In this document: positions 1 to 11,372 of the stretch, in pieces
Layout of the letters: each line of letters begins with the position of its first letter
Numbering within the stretch: position 1 is the first letter of the stretch
DNA from: Porites lobata
Lineage: Eukaryota; Cnidaria; Anthozoa; Scleractinia; Poritidae
Length of the DNA: 64,000 bases
Direction of reading: 5' to 3'
NCBI GenBank assembly: GCA_942486035.1
Contig: CALNXK010000095.1
Coordinates: 915,001-979,000 of the forward strand
Notes under the pieces: model-generated
Seen by the model: the letters and a program-made list of their open reading frames with translations, nothing else
Told to the model about the DNA's origin: nothing
The model's database searches: none
Position numbers and translations under genes: made by a program

Positions 1-890
1 GCATCTTTGATGACTGCAATAGCTATTACACTGCACAGTGGACTGAGACTATTGTCGCTGTAGTGGGATGTCAGAAGCGGTGGTCAAACCTAGATAACCA
101 GGTTAGTGAAAACTCAGTTTAACTAAGAAAACTGACTTGTAACAATTTTCATCTTTGGCAAATTACCCTACAGCTTTAACACTAAACCCGGGCTTCTGAT
201 CTTTATAATTTACATGATGACGGGAAAAATACAATAAAGGGCGGGAGTCGGGAGACAAAGGAACAAAAAGGTACGGGAGGCGGGAGAACGGGGTACGGGA
301 AGCGGGAGGTTGTCACCCCCCTGTCCCCCCCCCACTTATCGAGAATCAATGCGAACACTTATCAAAGCTAACTTTAGTCACGCAATATTTACATTAGCGA
401 CATGCGAAAACTCTCAACTGTTCAAAATGAGGGATTCCCTAACGTTTTCTATTTTCACATTATTGTTTTCATCTCTAAAGAATATTTGCAATAAAAAAGA
501 TTTTCATGTCGCCCGACAAACTTGTTGATGAAAACGACCCTTCCACGTGGGTTGCCAAGACAAAAAAGGCCCTGGTAAAATTCACGAAGTGATTCTTGTT
601 CTGTATACAAAACAAAACAAATCAGGGTAAGAAAGTAGTGTCTCCTGTCTTAAACAGGGCAGCGAAATGAGCAATTTTTGTCTTACACAGGGTCAAGGTT
701 TGAAGGCATTGGGGGCACCCCCCTACCCAAACTTCCTCTGAGTGCCCCCCCCGAGCAACAAGCACAGTATTTACCTCAAAATTCTTATAGTGAGTAGATT
801 ATCTGGGTTTCAAACTTATTAGAAAGAAAAAAACATTTTTTGATAAGCATGGCGTATTTACACTTCTTAAAGTCTATTGTAGCCGCGGAA
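1..890. other. Non-coding left edge, no gene recognised
   Basis: No exon or repeat family is recognised in most of this stretch. It has a purine-rich then C-rich tract near 235-330 and another C-rich stretch near 705-750. From about 740 to 860 it resembles 48005-48130, with shared words such as 'gtatttacacttctt'. This suggests that the right-hand duplicated block starts its similarity here. The short open frame at 310-528 has no recognisable motif and I do not call it a gene. Confidence 0.4.
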
Positions 891-2480
891 TGTATATTGA
901 CTCGCCGCTGTTCGCCCTCTTCTAACCCTGCATATCAATGTCTTGTAACAAAAATAAATATGACCATGAATTGATTCTTAACCCAATTTATTGAACAATA
1001 TCAAGAGCCATAATGGGACTTGATCATGACAATATTGAATGTAGGGAAAAAGTAACAAAGATGTTTTGACAAAAAACCAATATAAACTTGCTAGAAAACT
1101 GAGACGCAAAAAAACCAAATTGATTGCCACAGCTCATTCACTGGGGCGGAAACGGAAGGGGGGCTTGGGGGTGGGGGTTATTCATTGAGCACCCTCTGTT
1201 TAAAATAACATAAGGCGCAATGCAAATACACATACAGAACCGTTAATAGTTCGATTCTGAAATGGCCGTCGCTAGACTACTTGTCTACTAATTGTACACT
1301 TACTTGGGGGTTTTCTCACTGTAGACTGTTGATATATTCCGGAATGAAATCACGGAGATTCCAGCTGAGGGAGAAAAGAGACGGACACGCCAGTTCGAAG
1401 TGAAAGAAATCTGCGGTACTTTACCGTGCTGTGACGTCTTTAGTGTTTTGCACTGGGTTATTATAGTTTTCGTCAAATATGCGCATTGACCCCTAACATA
1501 CTGTTCCCCTCACCGCCCACGCAAAGGTCATTGTGATTAATGAGTTTAGTGTTTAAGATGGACACACGCCAGTAGAGTCTAAAGTCAACTACCTATTTTT
1601 ATCATCCTGTTTTTGAGACAATGCTCATTGACCGATACAAATTTTTCCTCTCACGACCCATCCCACAGTAATCTTGACTACAATCTTGGACAGAATAAAA
1701 TGGAAGAGCAAGCCAACCACCCCCTAAAGCCCCCCCCCAAAATTCGAGGATGAAGCTACGCAATATTTTCCTATCCTTCATTGGGGGAGGAGGGGGGGGT
1801 ATAAATTTCCAATCGCTTCTGTCCAAGATATTCTATCGGTAATAGTGGCCGGGTTATGAATTCTGCACTGCATTGTGTTGGGTTTTTCTCTTTGTGGCTG
1901 AGCCAGCTAGAGTAGTTTTTAGGTTTTAAAAACTAATTGAAGCTGACATCATGCAGCTTGTGGCTTGTATAGGGTAGAGGAGAGACCAAACCTCCCGTCT
2001 CTTGAACCCTAGCTACATTCCCGATTCCCACCCTCTTTTATTACCTTCTTTTCTGATTTGGCCAAATCTTAAGTATTATTATTCATTCAAAGTATTTCTA
2101 TCTTTTTCTGATTGGCTAAAATGTCATGCATAATTCATCATAACCAGCTATTGTCGACCAAATTTAGAAGAATTTTGCGATATCTGAAAAATGATGTCAA
2201 TATAATAGTTGAAAAAGTGCAGCAAAATCAAAATTGCCAGATTATTGAACCTTCAACCGAGAAGACCTGAGGACGAGGTTGAGTTGTATTAGTTGTGAGT
2301 ACATTTTACTGGTTTCGTAAATTTGTGAAATATTGGCTAAAACATAGCAAAAAGACAATTCGAAGGACGACATCTGCTATTTGGAGAATATTTGAATCTT
2401 TCCTAAACTTGCCGATTAACATGCACTATCGAAGATGAACTTAACATCGATGGAGATATGGCACATACGCCATTAGGCCA
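890..2480. repeat. Block X, copy a (local multi-copy repeat)
   Basis: This is the first of five related copies in the window (about 890-2480, 2510-4840, 29190-31960, 50380-51830 and 52440-54720). Shared landmarks in order are 'ctaaccctgcatatcaatg', a motif near 'tcattgagca', 'gaaatggccgtcgctagac', 'aagtgaaag..cggtactttaccgtgctgtgacgt', 'gacacacgccagtagagtc', 'atcttggacagaataaaatgg' and 'gaagatgaacttaacat'. No long conserved reading frame runs through the copies and I recognise no protein. It could be a transposon internal region or a duplicated spacer. This copy lacks the TTA-flanked MITE carried by copies b and e: its empty site 'cttttatta|ccttc' lies near 2035-2045. Confidence 0.6.
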
Positions 2481-2509
2481 ATTAAGGAAGTGCCCCCCTC
2501 CCTCTCAGG

Positions 2510-4840
2510 GGTGTTGAATGCGTATTGACTCGCCGCCTCGCCTTCGTCTAATCCTGCATAAGAAAAAATATAACATTGTGGAATATAGGGAAGTAGCAAC
2601 AAAGATGTTTTTACCTGAAAACCAATCTAAACTTGCTAGGAAACTATCTGCAAGAAAATTCCAAGGGTTATTCATTGAGCAAAATCCGGATTAACAACAT
2701 CAGGCGTTGGTGTAGTAAATTCCTGATTAGCAGGAATTCCAAAAAAAAGACAAAAACAGAAACAAAAACAAAAACGATTTGAGATGCATTGTGATCTGAT
2801 TGAACCTTGGCGCAGGGAAAACTTTAAATTTGTTTTTGTTTTTAGCGTCATTGGTAGACTGAGTAGCGGAAACGTATCGAAATGTGTGGAATCATATCTT
2901 GTTGGGGTCATGTGCTTGTTTTGATTGCTTTCCGCGAAACTGAAGTAGATATATCGCTTATCGTATTCCTTTTTGTCCCCCCCCTACCCCAAAAAGATAT
3001 CCGCAGTACATTCACCATAGTCATAGTATCAGCTTCACATTTTTAGCCTAATGCATTTTAAATGCCTTACTGTATTTTAACCATCATTGCCTCGCAAAGC
3101 AGTTCATTTATCTCTCTTCTACGTTATCTGCTCCTTAAGCCAAACACAAGTACAAGGGGCAGAACAATATATTTGAATATATTATTCCTTCATTAACATT
3201 ATAATAGATGTTTGTGACCATTCGGTTTAGCCGGAGACGGTTCAGACACCTAACTGTGAAATAAGACATTGAGAAAGCACACGTAAACACCCATCCCCCC
3301 GGTTCTCCTTTTGTGATACAATTATAGCGTCAAACAATTTTGTACAGAACCGTTTAAGTCGATAAGCCGTACTTGTCTGCTAATTGTACACTTACTTTTG
3401 GGTCTTCCCACTGTTGACTGTTAATTTTTTCCGGAATGAAATGGGAGAGAATCAGTTGAACACCAAGAAAAAAGAGACGGACAAGCCAGGTCGAGTCGAA
3501 AGTGAAAGCAATCCACGGTACTTCACCGTGCTGTGACGTCTGTTTTTATTTTCGCATGTTATTATTTTTCGTCAAATATGCGCACTGACCTTTAAGTGTT
3601 TAAGATGGAAAAGCGCCAGTAGAGTCTAAAGTCAAAGTAACTTATTTTTATAATCCTGTTATTGAGTCAATGCTCAATGGCCGATACAAATTTTTCCTCT
3701 CACAGCCCATCCCAAAACAATCTTGACTACAATCTTGGACAGAATAAAATGGAACAGCAAGCAAACCCACCCCCGCCCCCATCCCCCCCAAATCAAGGAT
3801 GAAGCTTCGCAAAAGCCAAACCGTGCTATTTTCCTTTCCTAGATTTGGGGCAGGGGTTGGGGGAAGAGGCGAGGTATAAATTTCCAATCTCTTCTGTCCA
3901 AGATATTCTATCGGCAAGAGTGGCCCGGTGTATGGATTTTGCACTGCATGGTGGTGTTGTTTTCTCTTTGAGACTGAGACAGCCTAAAGAGTTATTAGGT
4001 TTTAAAAACTAATTGGAAGCTTCATGCAGCTTGTGGCTTGTCTACGGGGAAAGGACGAAGGCTAGAGGGTCCAAACCTCCCGTCTCCCGAACCCTAGCTG
4101 CATTCCCGACTCCCACCCTCTTTTATTAGGGACGGGTCATTATTTATCGCCGGGGGGGGTTGCAGCGGAGGATTTGGGGCTAAACATGGTGAAATTTAGC
4201 CGATCCTCCCTTTGAATGTTACTTCACTGAAGTGATTCCCCCTAATAACGTTTGATGACTTTCGCAATCCCCCCCCCATGTCTTCATTTTCCAAGCAAAT
4301 TTGAGTGGTACCCCCCCTGAATCCTTCCAAATTTTTCAATGATTCCCCTTTTGGGTTCTCAGTTACGAATGATCCCCCTTTTGTTCTCCTAAAAATCAAG
4401 TGATCCCCCCCGAAAATCCCAGGCGATAAGTAATGACCGGTCCCTTAGCTTATTAAAGTATTTCTCACTGTTTCTGATTGGCTAAAATACCATGCATAAT
4501 TCATAATAACCAGCTATTGTCGACCAAATTTAGAGGAATTTTGCGATATCTGAAAAATGATGTCAATAGTTGAAGAAGTGCAGTAAAATTGCCAGATTAT
4601 TGAACCTTTAACCGAGAAAACCTGGGACGAGTTTGAGTTGTTTTAGTAATGACTACATTTCACTCGTTTCACAGACTTCACAAGGAAGAAATAGGCCATA
4701 GACGAAATATTGGCGAAAACATAGCAAAAAGACAATCCGAAGGACGACATCTGATATTTAAAGAATATTTGAACATTTCCTAAACTTGCCGATTAACATG
4801 TTCTATCGAAGATGAACTTAACATCGATGGAAGTGGGCAT
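2510..4840. repeat. Block X, copy b
   Basis: This copy follows copy a head to tail and carries the same landmarks, with additional sequence at 2660-3000 that recurs at 29270-29520 and 50750-51060. It contains the unoccupied SINE site ('cattaacattataatag' near 3192) that is filled in copy d. It also carries a 316-bp TTA-flanked MITE at 4129-4444. Minus-strand open frames at 2672-2911 and 3648-3944 are low-complexity and C-rich, and are not convincing as genes. Confidence 0.6.
4129..4444. mobile_element. MITE with TTA target duplication (Harbinger-like?)
   Basis: The ends are inverted repeats: left 'gggacgggtcattatttatc' and right 'gataagtaatgaccggtccc'. TTA flanks both sides (4126-4128 and 4445-4447). 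The related block X copy a shows an empty site with a single TTA. A second occupied copy sits at 53934-54305. A 3-bp TTA duplication is typical of PIF/Harbinger elements, but no transposase is present, so the superfamily is an inference. Confidence 0.75.
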
Positions 4841-4849
4841 GTTTTGGGC

Positions 4850-5640
4850 TTTTTTGTAACCTACAATGTAGGAATTATTTGAATGTACTAAATAAAACAA
4901 ATATGGAATTCGTCTTTCGTATCATCTACCATCTCTCAAAGGTTGCCGAAACGTCAATTACTGTCACCCAGACGATCATGCTCAACCACAGGTAGCCCAA
5001 GCTCACTATGAGAGCCAAGAGCAACATTATCTATTAGCTAATTAATTATTCATGCGACAACAATTATAAGACGTTGTATGAGAATCATCCTATTTCTCCA
5101 TAATTGAGCAAACGTACATTGAATTTTTCCTTTCAGTATTTTGTTATGTTTATTTTTGTGTTGACTGCGTTTCAGGCCTCTTAGGATGCCGAGAACCCGA
5201 ACACAACACTAGCCATCTAAGCTAATTAATTATTCATACAGCAAGAAAATTATAAGATGTTGCATGGTGAAATTTTCTTTGCTCACTAAATTAGCAAAAT
5301 GTACATTGAATATCGCATTGAAGCTTACCAAGATGTCAAAAGTTTTTCACCCAGATGACAGTAGAGGGAAGAGAAGAGAACTTCTCTTCTCCTCTTTCTA
5401 CTGTCATTTGGGTGAAAACCTGTCGCTCAAAAAAAGGTATTAAATTAAACAGTGCCTAGTCAGAATACAAAGAAAAACAAGAAGACGCTAAAGGTAAGTT
5501 TCAAAGCGATATTCAAAAGCTTGGGCTTCGTCTTTAGTCCCTCATGTTTCTCTCTCCCCGCCGCGTGTCGCCTTTAATTTCTCGCGTGGGGTGATTTCCA
5601 CGCGCGCTCTGCTATCCGTAAGGAAATTGGCGGACTACTC
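4850..5640. other. Spacer with hairpin, similar to 54740-55560
   Basis: No gene is seen. The stretch has a partial direct repeat ('ctaattaattattcat' at about 5038 and 5222) and a hairpin at 5342-5419. Part of it (about 5408-5495) is present in inverted orientation in the right-hand duplicate (about 55221-55315). The last 100 bases carry a CG-rich, 'ctactcgtagt'-bearing segment that resembles one arm of the MITE at 30823-31010. Confidence 0.5.
5342..5419. repeat. Short hairpin
   Basis: The arms 'tttttcacccagatgacagt' and 'actgtcatttgggtgaaaa' are inverted complements around a centre 'gagaagagaacttctcttctc' that is itself palindromic. The corresponding place in the right-hand copy (about 55307-55415) has a related but rearranged structure with a second MITE inserted. 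Confidence 0.6.
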
Positions 5641-5879
5641 GTAGTCTGACAGTCAGTACCAGACGGAAATGCCACAAAGTAAGGCAGCCGTTTAGTCGCC
5701 AGATTGATTTTCAAATATGGGACTGTGGGTCCTAGTAACCAATAAATCAGTCAGGACTTTAGTTTCACGTGAATTACTCACTTTTTGTCTACTCGCACGC
5801 CGGCGCGCGTTATCATGTGGGGCACGCGCTTGTATGCAATCGGGCACGCGTGCGTTTGTAAACAATTATTGGATGAGGT

Positions 5880-5987
5880 TTTTGTGATATCCGGAATAAT
5901 CAAGGTCGAGGTAAGTGTTATCGACCGAGCAGAAGGCTGAGGCTGATAACACTTACCTCAACCTTGATCATTTAGGACATCACAAAA
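5880..5987. repeat. Inverted-repeat hairpin (MITE-like)
   Basis: Arms of about 43 bp are nearly perfect inverted complements: left begins 'ttttgtgatatccggaataa' and right ends 'catttaggacatcacaaaa'. The loop is about 20 bp. The same hairpin is present in the right-hand copy at 56553-56661, so it predates the duplication. Confidence 0.65.
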
Positions 5988-7422
5988 CCGAATCTAATTA
6001 TAAATTGTTTTATTACACATTGTTTTGAAGAAGGTAACAACAAATAAAAGGTCGCACGGCACCTGAATTGTTATTGGAAATAATGCATTGCGCGTGCAAC
6101 CTACAGATTAGTCAGTTATCTCCCTCCCCATCTCCCATAAGAGGTTGATGTCTCACGATCCCCATAATTACCGAGACTCATGATTTTTTATTGAAACCCA
6201 TCCCCATACCTTTAAAGATATGATCTCCCACCCAACTCCGCCCTCCTCAGCTGCTCAGACATATGGGGTACAGGTAAACTGGACATTCTGGTTGGAAAAT
6301 CAAATGGTTCACCTCATTCTGTTAGGAATCTATTAGAAAACAAGGGCTGTAGTGCAAAGAAATACATTTCCTCTACTGTTCTCAGTCTCTTAAGCTGATC
6401 TGGCTACATTTTGTAGCGAGCTCGTCCCACACAAGGTCAAGTTCACCAGTTGACTGGTTATGCATCAAATTTGCGATCAGATGGTTTGTGCAAATGGTAA
6501 GCACCCATGCATGGTCTCTTATCCAGCCACACCCCTCACCCCCGTCTACTGTAAACCTATGGTCTCTCCCCTACCCCACCAACAAGAAGTGGGAACCTAG
6601 GCCATAAAGTAATCTTAACCAGTTTCCTTGTTTGTACTGTTCTCCATCAACGAAATGAGTAACTGGAGTCAAATAACAAGTTCCAATTCAATAACCATGG
6701 CTTAAGGACCACAAAATATGTTAATACCTCATGCTTTCCTTTCACAATAAAAACCATTGCATTGCATTGGATAGGGTGCAATATAGTTACTTGTTCAATT
6801 TTGAACCAAAACATTTTAAACATTGTCGGATATCATTTTTCATGAGGAAGTGTGACCATGTTGAAGATTTTCTTTCCGAAAATCAGCCCTTTTTAGTTTC
6901 CTGTTGTTGTATCCCGGACTAGAACATTAAGAGGCATTTACAAAGGATGACAATGAGTGTTTGTCTATTATATCACGTTGGTAAGAATGACTGCAGTCAA
7001 ATCATCAGCATATTTTAAAGGACCTAGGTTATCACCAAAGCCATAAAGTTACCAGGTCTGGGCTTGCAGCTAATTTCTTAAGAGGGTTGACTCTCTCTCT
7101 ACATCTGTAGACAAGAGTATAAACAGTTCCACTGCTCTTGTGATCCCATGAGTCTCTGACTGAAAAATATGCTATTCACTTTAGTGCCAAAACATTTCAT
7201 TGAAATACAGTGTAAATAATATTTCAGCAATGAACATAGCATTCATTAGAAGAATAAAAAGTAGATTTTGCCCCCACAAGGAAATTAAAACTTCGGAAAT
7301 AATTATTTTTATGAAGTGACTCTCATTTTATAGTAACAGCATGCATCAACCAATGAATAATAGTAATTTTTAATAATAATATAATGAATAAATTTCGATT
7401 TAAATTTTTTTGGGCAGCGGAA
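5988..7422. other. 3' flank of transposase-like gene Y1, no gene recognised
   Basis: This stretch lies downstream of the minus-strand Y1 exons and matches 56662-58690 in the right-hand copy. Short open frames, such as the plus-strand frame at 6731-6922, recur at 57680-57886 simply because the DNA is duplicated. They carry no recognisable motif. An insertion of 273 bp in the right-hand copy is absent here (empty site near 6066-6076). Confidence 0.45.
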
Positions 7423-7877
7423 TCAAACTGTTCCAGTGACTGTATGTCTGTAGTGAGTTTCTTCAACAATGATAAAAAGAATATACGCCGGATCTCTGAT
7501 CAGCACCCAGAAAACTGGTTTCACTGAATCCTCACTCTTTTTTGGAGCCAAATCTGCTTCTATAATCCTTGAATAAATCAGTTCTGGGCTTTCTCGCAAG
7601 CCAATGGTTGGGGCCAGATTCCTTGGGTGATCTGATGGAAGAGAAATAACCCTTGCAGTACTTTCCTTGTCATCCACTCTTGCCTTTAGGATGCTGGCCA
7701 TCAGGAACTGGATGTAGTCATGGGTTTTTTCAGCCCTAAATGGTTCAGGGTGCCAATTCTTAGTTCTGTTTGAATACTGCTTCTTGAAGATTAGGTGACC
7801 ACTTTTGGTGGTGGCTTGTGGTCTAAAGCTGTGCATGTTATGGTCAAGAGCAGCAAGGAGCACCTGGGCACAAAAAG
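7423..7877 (-). pseudogene. Y1 C-terminal exon
   Basis: The exon opens after an acceptor 'ttatttcatag' and runs about 150 residues to a stop. It reads AFCAQVLLAALDHNMH, then a basic stretch with Y-S-N-R-T-K-N-W, then YIQFLMASILKAR, and ends with an L-P-S-D-H-P-R...APTIGLRE segment typical of this transposase-like family. The equivalent exon of copy Y2 (58767-59110) has lost two bases after VDDK, so its tail is read in another frame. Here the tail frame appears ancestral. This is the longest undamaged part of Y1. Confidence 0.6.
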
Positions 7878-8013
7878 CTATGAAATAAAAATAAAACTCT
7901 CTCTTCTGTATATATCTACGCAAGCAAAACAAGGTAAATGTAGAACTGTAACTAGGATGAAATATCTTGCAATACAATGACTGCAAGATCTTGGTAAAAA
8001 AATAGATACTTAC

Positions 8014-8083
8014 TCAAAGGCATTTCTTTTAGGGGCATACTTAAGCATCTTGCTGTTGAAGTTTTCAAGTAAACATGGTATGC
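8014..8083 (-). pseudogene. Y1 small exon with 1-bp frameshift
   Basis: The exon lies between acceptor 'attgtag|gcat' and donor 'ttga|gtaagt'. Copy Y2 (59248-59316) is 69 nt and reads HTSLLENFNSKMLKYFPKRN, matching the family pattern. This copy is 70 nt: an extra base after 'cataccat' breaks the frame before LENFNSKMLKYAPKRN resumes. It is a lesion private to Y1. Confidence 0.55.
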
Positions 8084-8358
8084 CTACAATAAAAAATCAC
8101 ACAATTTAGTTCCCAATAATGTTTAATAAATTGTATGTAAATATCTATGTGAAAAATGTTTAAAAACTGTATTACGGTAGTATTAGCATGTTAAGTGTTG
8201 GTACATGCCCGCGTACAGGTCTAGAATAGGCTAAAAAAGGACACTATTATTTCATATGTAAATCTAAAAGCTGCTTCCCTATTTTTGGGCTTTTTTGGAT
8301 CTAGCAAAGGAATACTAAATTCATAAATTTTTACCTATTGTAGAACAAAATTGCTTAC

Positions 8359-8555
8359 TTGAACCAAACATAAAAGACCAAACTTTCTAGCCATCTCTTG
8401 TCCAATATGACCTTTGTTAGGGCTTCTAATGCCTCGGACCCTTTTCCAAGGAGTGGTTTGTCAGTATCAGATAATACGAGTAGACTGTGAGGGCACTGGC
8501 CATCACTCCATTCATGTTCTCCTACCACATGATGAAGAACATCCTGCCACATGTC
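8359..8555 (-). pseudogene. Y1 exon encoding W.DVLHH...LDKRWLESL
   Basis: The acceptor is 'actttctag|gacatgtgg' and the donor is 'ggttcaa|gtaagc'. It encodes about 65 residues including MWQDVLHHVVGEHEW, a C-P-H pair and KVILDKRWLESL. These are conserved landmarks of the family. The frame is open through the whole exon here and in Y2 (59588-59784), and the differences are substitutions only. Confidence 0.6.
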
Positions 8556-9204
8556 CTAGAAAGTATACCACGTGGCAGAAAAGCAAGTTACAATTTTCTT
8601 TCTTTTTATAGCCATATTGATGTGAAAAATCTGCACAAATCTGACCAAAACTTCTGATTGGTTATAAAGTGTGACACTAAAAAGCTTCCCAACAGCTGTT
8701 TTCAAAAGAAAACGAGAGGAGGAAGAATAAGCAAGAGTTCATTGTAAATGCTGAACAATCTATGGTACTTTCAAAGGTCAATAAAAAGCTTTGTTCAGTG
8801 ATAAAAGAAACAAAATGCTGTTTATCCCTGGAAAAACAACAATACAGCTTTCAAGAAGTGTTCAAGGTTTGTTTATTACACCTGTGCCAGGGAAATTTGC
8901 TTCCACCATCAATCGGAAGCCCTGCCCAGATTTTATGTAATCAGTATTGAATTTTCCCTGATCAATTTGGGGCAAAGCCAGTTGTGGGTTTGCATACAAA
9001 TCAAAACAGTTTGAATAAACTAGAACTACTTATATCTTCTGATGGATGCATGGAAATCCATTTCCACGAAGGTTTGATGGCAAAGATTTTGTAGCAGTAA
9101 AAATAAAGGTAAGCTACGTTAATTAAGTTGTATGAAATTGCCATTAGGATAAATTGCCAGTGTATTCATAGTCTGTGAGTTTTTTTCTAAGCATATAACA
9201 CATT

Positions 9205-9275
9205 GGCAGATCCAGCCCTTCAGATAAGGAAGGGGGGGTCATCTGGGCCCCTCCCCTGGATCCACCACTGTAACA
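9205..9275. mobile_element. Short 'ggatcca' hAT-like MITE relic in a Y1 intron
   Basis: The ends 'cattggcagatccagcc' and 'cccctggatccaccactg' form imperfect terminal inverted repeats. They resemble the ends of the elements at 20116-20285 and 40647-40878 (CAGTG..GGATCC). A version is also present in Y2 near 60540-60612, so the insertion predates the duplication. Confidence 0.4.
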
Positions 9276-9309
9276 ATAGACAAGGTTGAGAGTAAGTAAC
9301 AATCAATAC

Positions 9310-9420
9310 CTTTCGTGCAAGCACATCACCATTGGCTTGTTGGCAACAGAACCAGAAGTGGTTTGGTATAATTGGCTCAATCCAGTCACATATAGCACCA
9401 CAGTCTTTCAAGTTAGGAGC
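9310..9420 (-). pseudogene. Y1 exon encoding NHFWFCC
   Basis: The acceptor is 'tctcaacag|gctcc' and the donor is 'cgaaag|gtattg'. Its 111 bases read DWIEPIIPNHFWFCCQQANG and end ARK. This corresponds to the family segment that precedes the W.DVLHH exon. In Y2 the same exon has lost about ten bases between 'gagcca' and 'accac', which shifts the frame, and its acceptor AG has become TG. Confidence 0.55.
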
Positions 9421-9539
9421 CTGTTGAGATATTTATTTTTATGAAAACAGCAGTAGCTTATTTTAAAGACATGCTCACTGCATTTTAAGGTTAATATTGA
9501 TCAGACAAACTATAGATCTGGGATCTACCTTATAATTAC

Positions 9540-9622
9540 ATCAGTCAAAGCCTTGACAAGTTTTGCGGACTTGTGCCAAATGTCCAGGTCATGGATGACT
9601 TCCTGGAGTTCTCTATGTTGTT
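9540..9622 (-). pseudogene. Y1 exon encoding DIWHKSAKLVKALTD
   Basis: It follows a T-rich tract and 'actgcag', and ends 'gactgat|gtaatt'. It reads HRELQEVIHDLDIWHKSAKL and then VKALTD. Copy Y2 (60873-60958) has one more leucine codon before DIWHK. The W-H-K-A/S-K-L pattern is a strong landmark of this transposase-like family. Confidence 0.55.
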
Positions 9623-9939
9623 CTGCAGTAAAAAAAAAAAAAGATTGTCTATATTGAAGGTTAAAACAATTCTCAGATTGAACCAAAGTGCACTTGTATC
9701 CTCTCTTGGTTGAGGAGAAAAAAAATTAATGCAACCTGAGAATGGACTTTACCAACACTAACTGTATCAGGATTAAATTGATCGAACCACAACACTTTTA
9801 AAGTTATTACTGAACTCCTTAAATCTGGTACTTCTGTGAAAACAATAGAAAACAAAGCAAATAATTATATGCAACAATAATTTTAGGGCCTAAGACATAA
9901 GTTTTGAAAAGAGTCATTTACCCATTTTCTATACATTAT

Positions 9940-10300
9940 TTAACAATAATTGTTCAACAATATTGTTGAATAATCCCCACGATGATTATTCAACAATATT
10001 AACTTCGCCTTCCGCAAATAATAATTATTTGCCAAAGGCGAAGTTAACCACTTAACAATAAATCACCCTGTTTAAACACCATGAAGTCTTTTCTTGCCAT
10101 CAAAGTCATCAGCATTTGGATATTCGTGTACTTTCAAAAAGGCTTTACTATGAAACTAATTGGCAAAACACCCAGTTTACGACAGCGATTTTGTTCTGCT
10201 TTATATTCACCATCTAGCGCGGTGAATATAACGTCATAGTCCGAGATAGCTAACCAATCAGATTGCTTGAATTACCAAGATCACTGAGTGTGTATATACT
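9940..10300. mobile_element. MITE-like insertion present in Y1, absent in Y2
   Basis: Y2 near 61280-61305 reads straight from 'ctttctatacat' to 'atttctataacccc', whereas Y1 has about 360 extra bases. Inside are paired palindromes 'attgttcaacaatattgttg' and 'cttcgcctt...aaggcgaag', and a 'tattcacc..ggtgaata' pair. Exact borders are uncertain. The insertion must be younger than the Y duplication, or was lost from Y2. Confidence 0.6.
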
Positions 10301-10540
10301 AAATTTCTATAACCCCTTACAATTTAAGTGCAACAACTTTATTTTCGCAAAAGGAAGATATCAGTAAATTTACTGAAAGTCCTTCGCTTCTACACTCCAC
10401 CCAGAAAATAAATAAGGAATGGCATATGGGTAGGGACATGAGCAATTGAACTTGCACCCCATCAAAATGGAAGCAGCACAGCAATATCCCTGGTCCTTTA
10501 TCATGGTGATAAAGACAGGCCACCTGCCCCATTTGCACCT

Positions 10541-10660
10541 TCTTAATAGAGGGGGAAAGGGGGTGGGGGCTTATAACTAACCCTTAAAAAGGGGGGGGCT
10601 TATTAGAGGGGGGGGCTTATTTGAGAGGGGGCTTAATAGATGATTTACGGTACATGTAGA
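10541..10660. repeat. G-rich 'ggcttatt' repeat, pogo-like MITE relic
   Basis: Tandem-like 'gggggcttattagagg' words end with 'aatagatgatttacggta'. This resembles the terminal style of other TA-flanked MITEs in the window ('ccgta..' ends). A shortened version is at 61545-61655 in Y2. No coding content is seen. Confidence 0.4.
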
Positions 10661-10689
10661 TAATTTCATTATTGGAATGAAATGCTATA

Positions 10690-11180
10690 CCTTTTAGACC
10701 CCGCACCAGTGCCTTGATACAGTAGATGGTGATGCATCTGTGACAAGATGATCTACTTTCAGTACATCCTTCAGCCTTTGTAGTAATCTTATTAAGTAAG
10801 GGCCAGTTTTTCCATGTCAGCGTGCAAAGAAAGTCGTGTCTGATAGCCTGGGGCTAGTGAATTTTCCTATCGGGCTAGTGATTTTTGTTCTTAACTTGCC
10901 CAGCGGGCAAGTGCTGTTTTTTGGGGAAATTCAAATCACAGAAGGATTGTAATCAGTCCTGCTAATCAAAAAGGGTTTTGGTGCTAGTTGAAATGACTTG
11001 TGGGCTAGTACATGCTAGCTACAGCTTGCCCGAATGGCAGGCTGTAAAACTGACTTTCTTTGCACCCTGCATGTTAGCTGATTTTCCACCCATCTCCTGA
11101 CTATTAACCACTTCCTGGTCCACTACCAACTTCAGACTCTCCTCCATGAGTGTGTATAAAACACAGATTGTGCAGTGTGC
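10690..11180 (-). pseudogene. Y1 exon (DSPG...MEKL region) split by a MITE
   Basis: Reading minus, 11180-11070 encodes a stretch like HCTICV..TLMEESLKLVVD then VVNSQEMGGKSANMQ. After a 252-bp insertion, 10817-10690 continues with MEKLAL. In Y2 the second part is better preserved: MEKLALQRLLQRLKDVLKVD, then HLVTDAS. Here ten extra bases near 10791-10800 introduce stops. A frameshift shared with Y2 follows DAS. These lesions show that Y1 cannot encode a full transposase. Confidence 0.5.
10818..11069. mobile_element. 252-bp MITE with CAGSGTGCAAAGAAAGTC ends (hAT-like)
   Basis: The left end 'cagcgtgcaaagaaagtc' and right end 'gactttctttgcaccctg' are 18-bp terminal inverted repeats with one mismatch. 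It sits inside the reading frame of the Y exon, exactly between the NSQEMGGKSANMQ and MEKL segments. The same element is at 61816-62067 in Y2, so it inserted before the duplication. CAGGG-type ends suggest hAT, but I could not settle the target duplication. Confidence 0.7.
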
Positions 11181-11372
11181 CCAGGAGAGTCTTTTCTTCC
11201 AGAACTTTACTGGATGAGAAATGCTGATGTATCACTCATCCTTATAAACATCATTCCACATCCTTTTTATAGAAGGACAGCAATAAAGCTTCTGAATTCT
11301 GTAGAAGAGTGTTTCAGAAATAATTTCCAGACCAATTAAACTCGGATGTCCAGAAGGCTAAATTTCAAGAAA

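Noticed and set aside
6731..6922. Plus-strand frame conserved at 57680-57886
   Set aside because: It is conserved only as part of the duplicated Y flank. Indels between copies change its length and frame, and no domain is visible.
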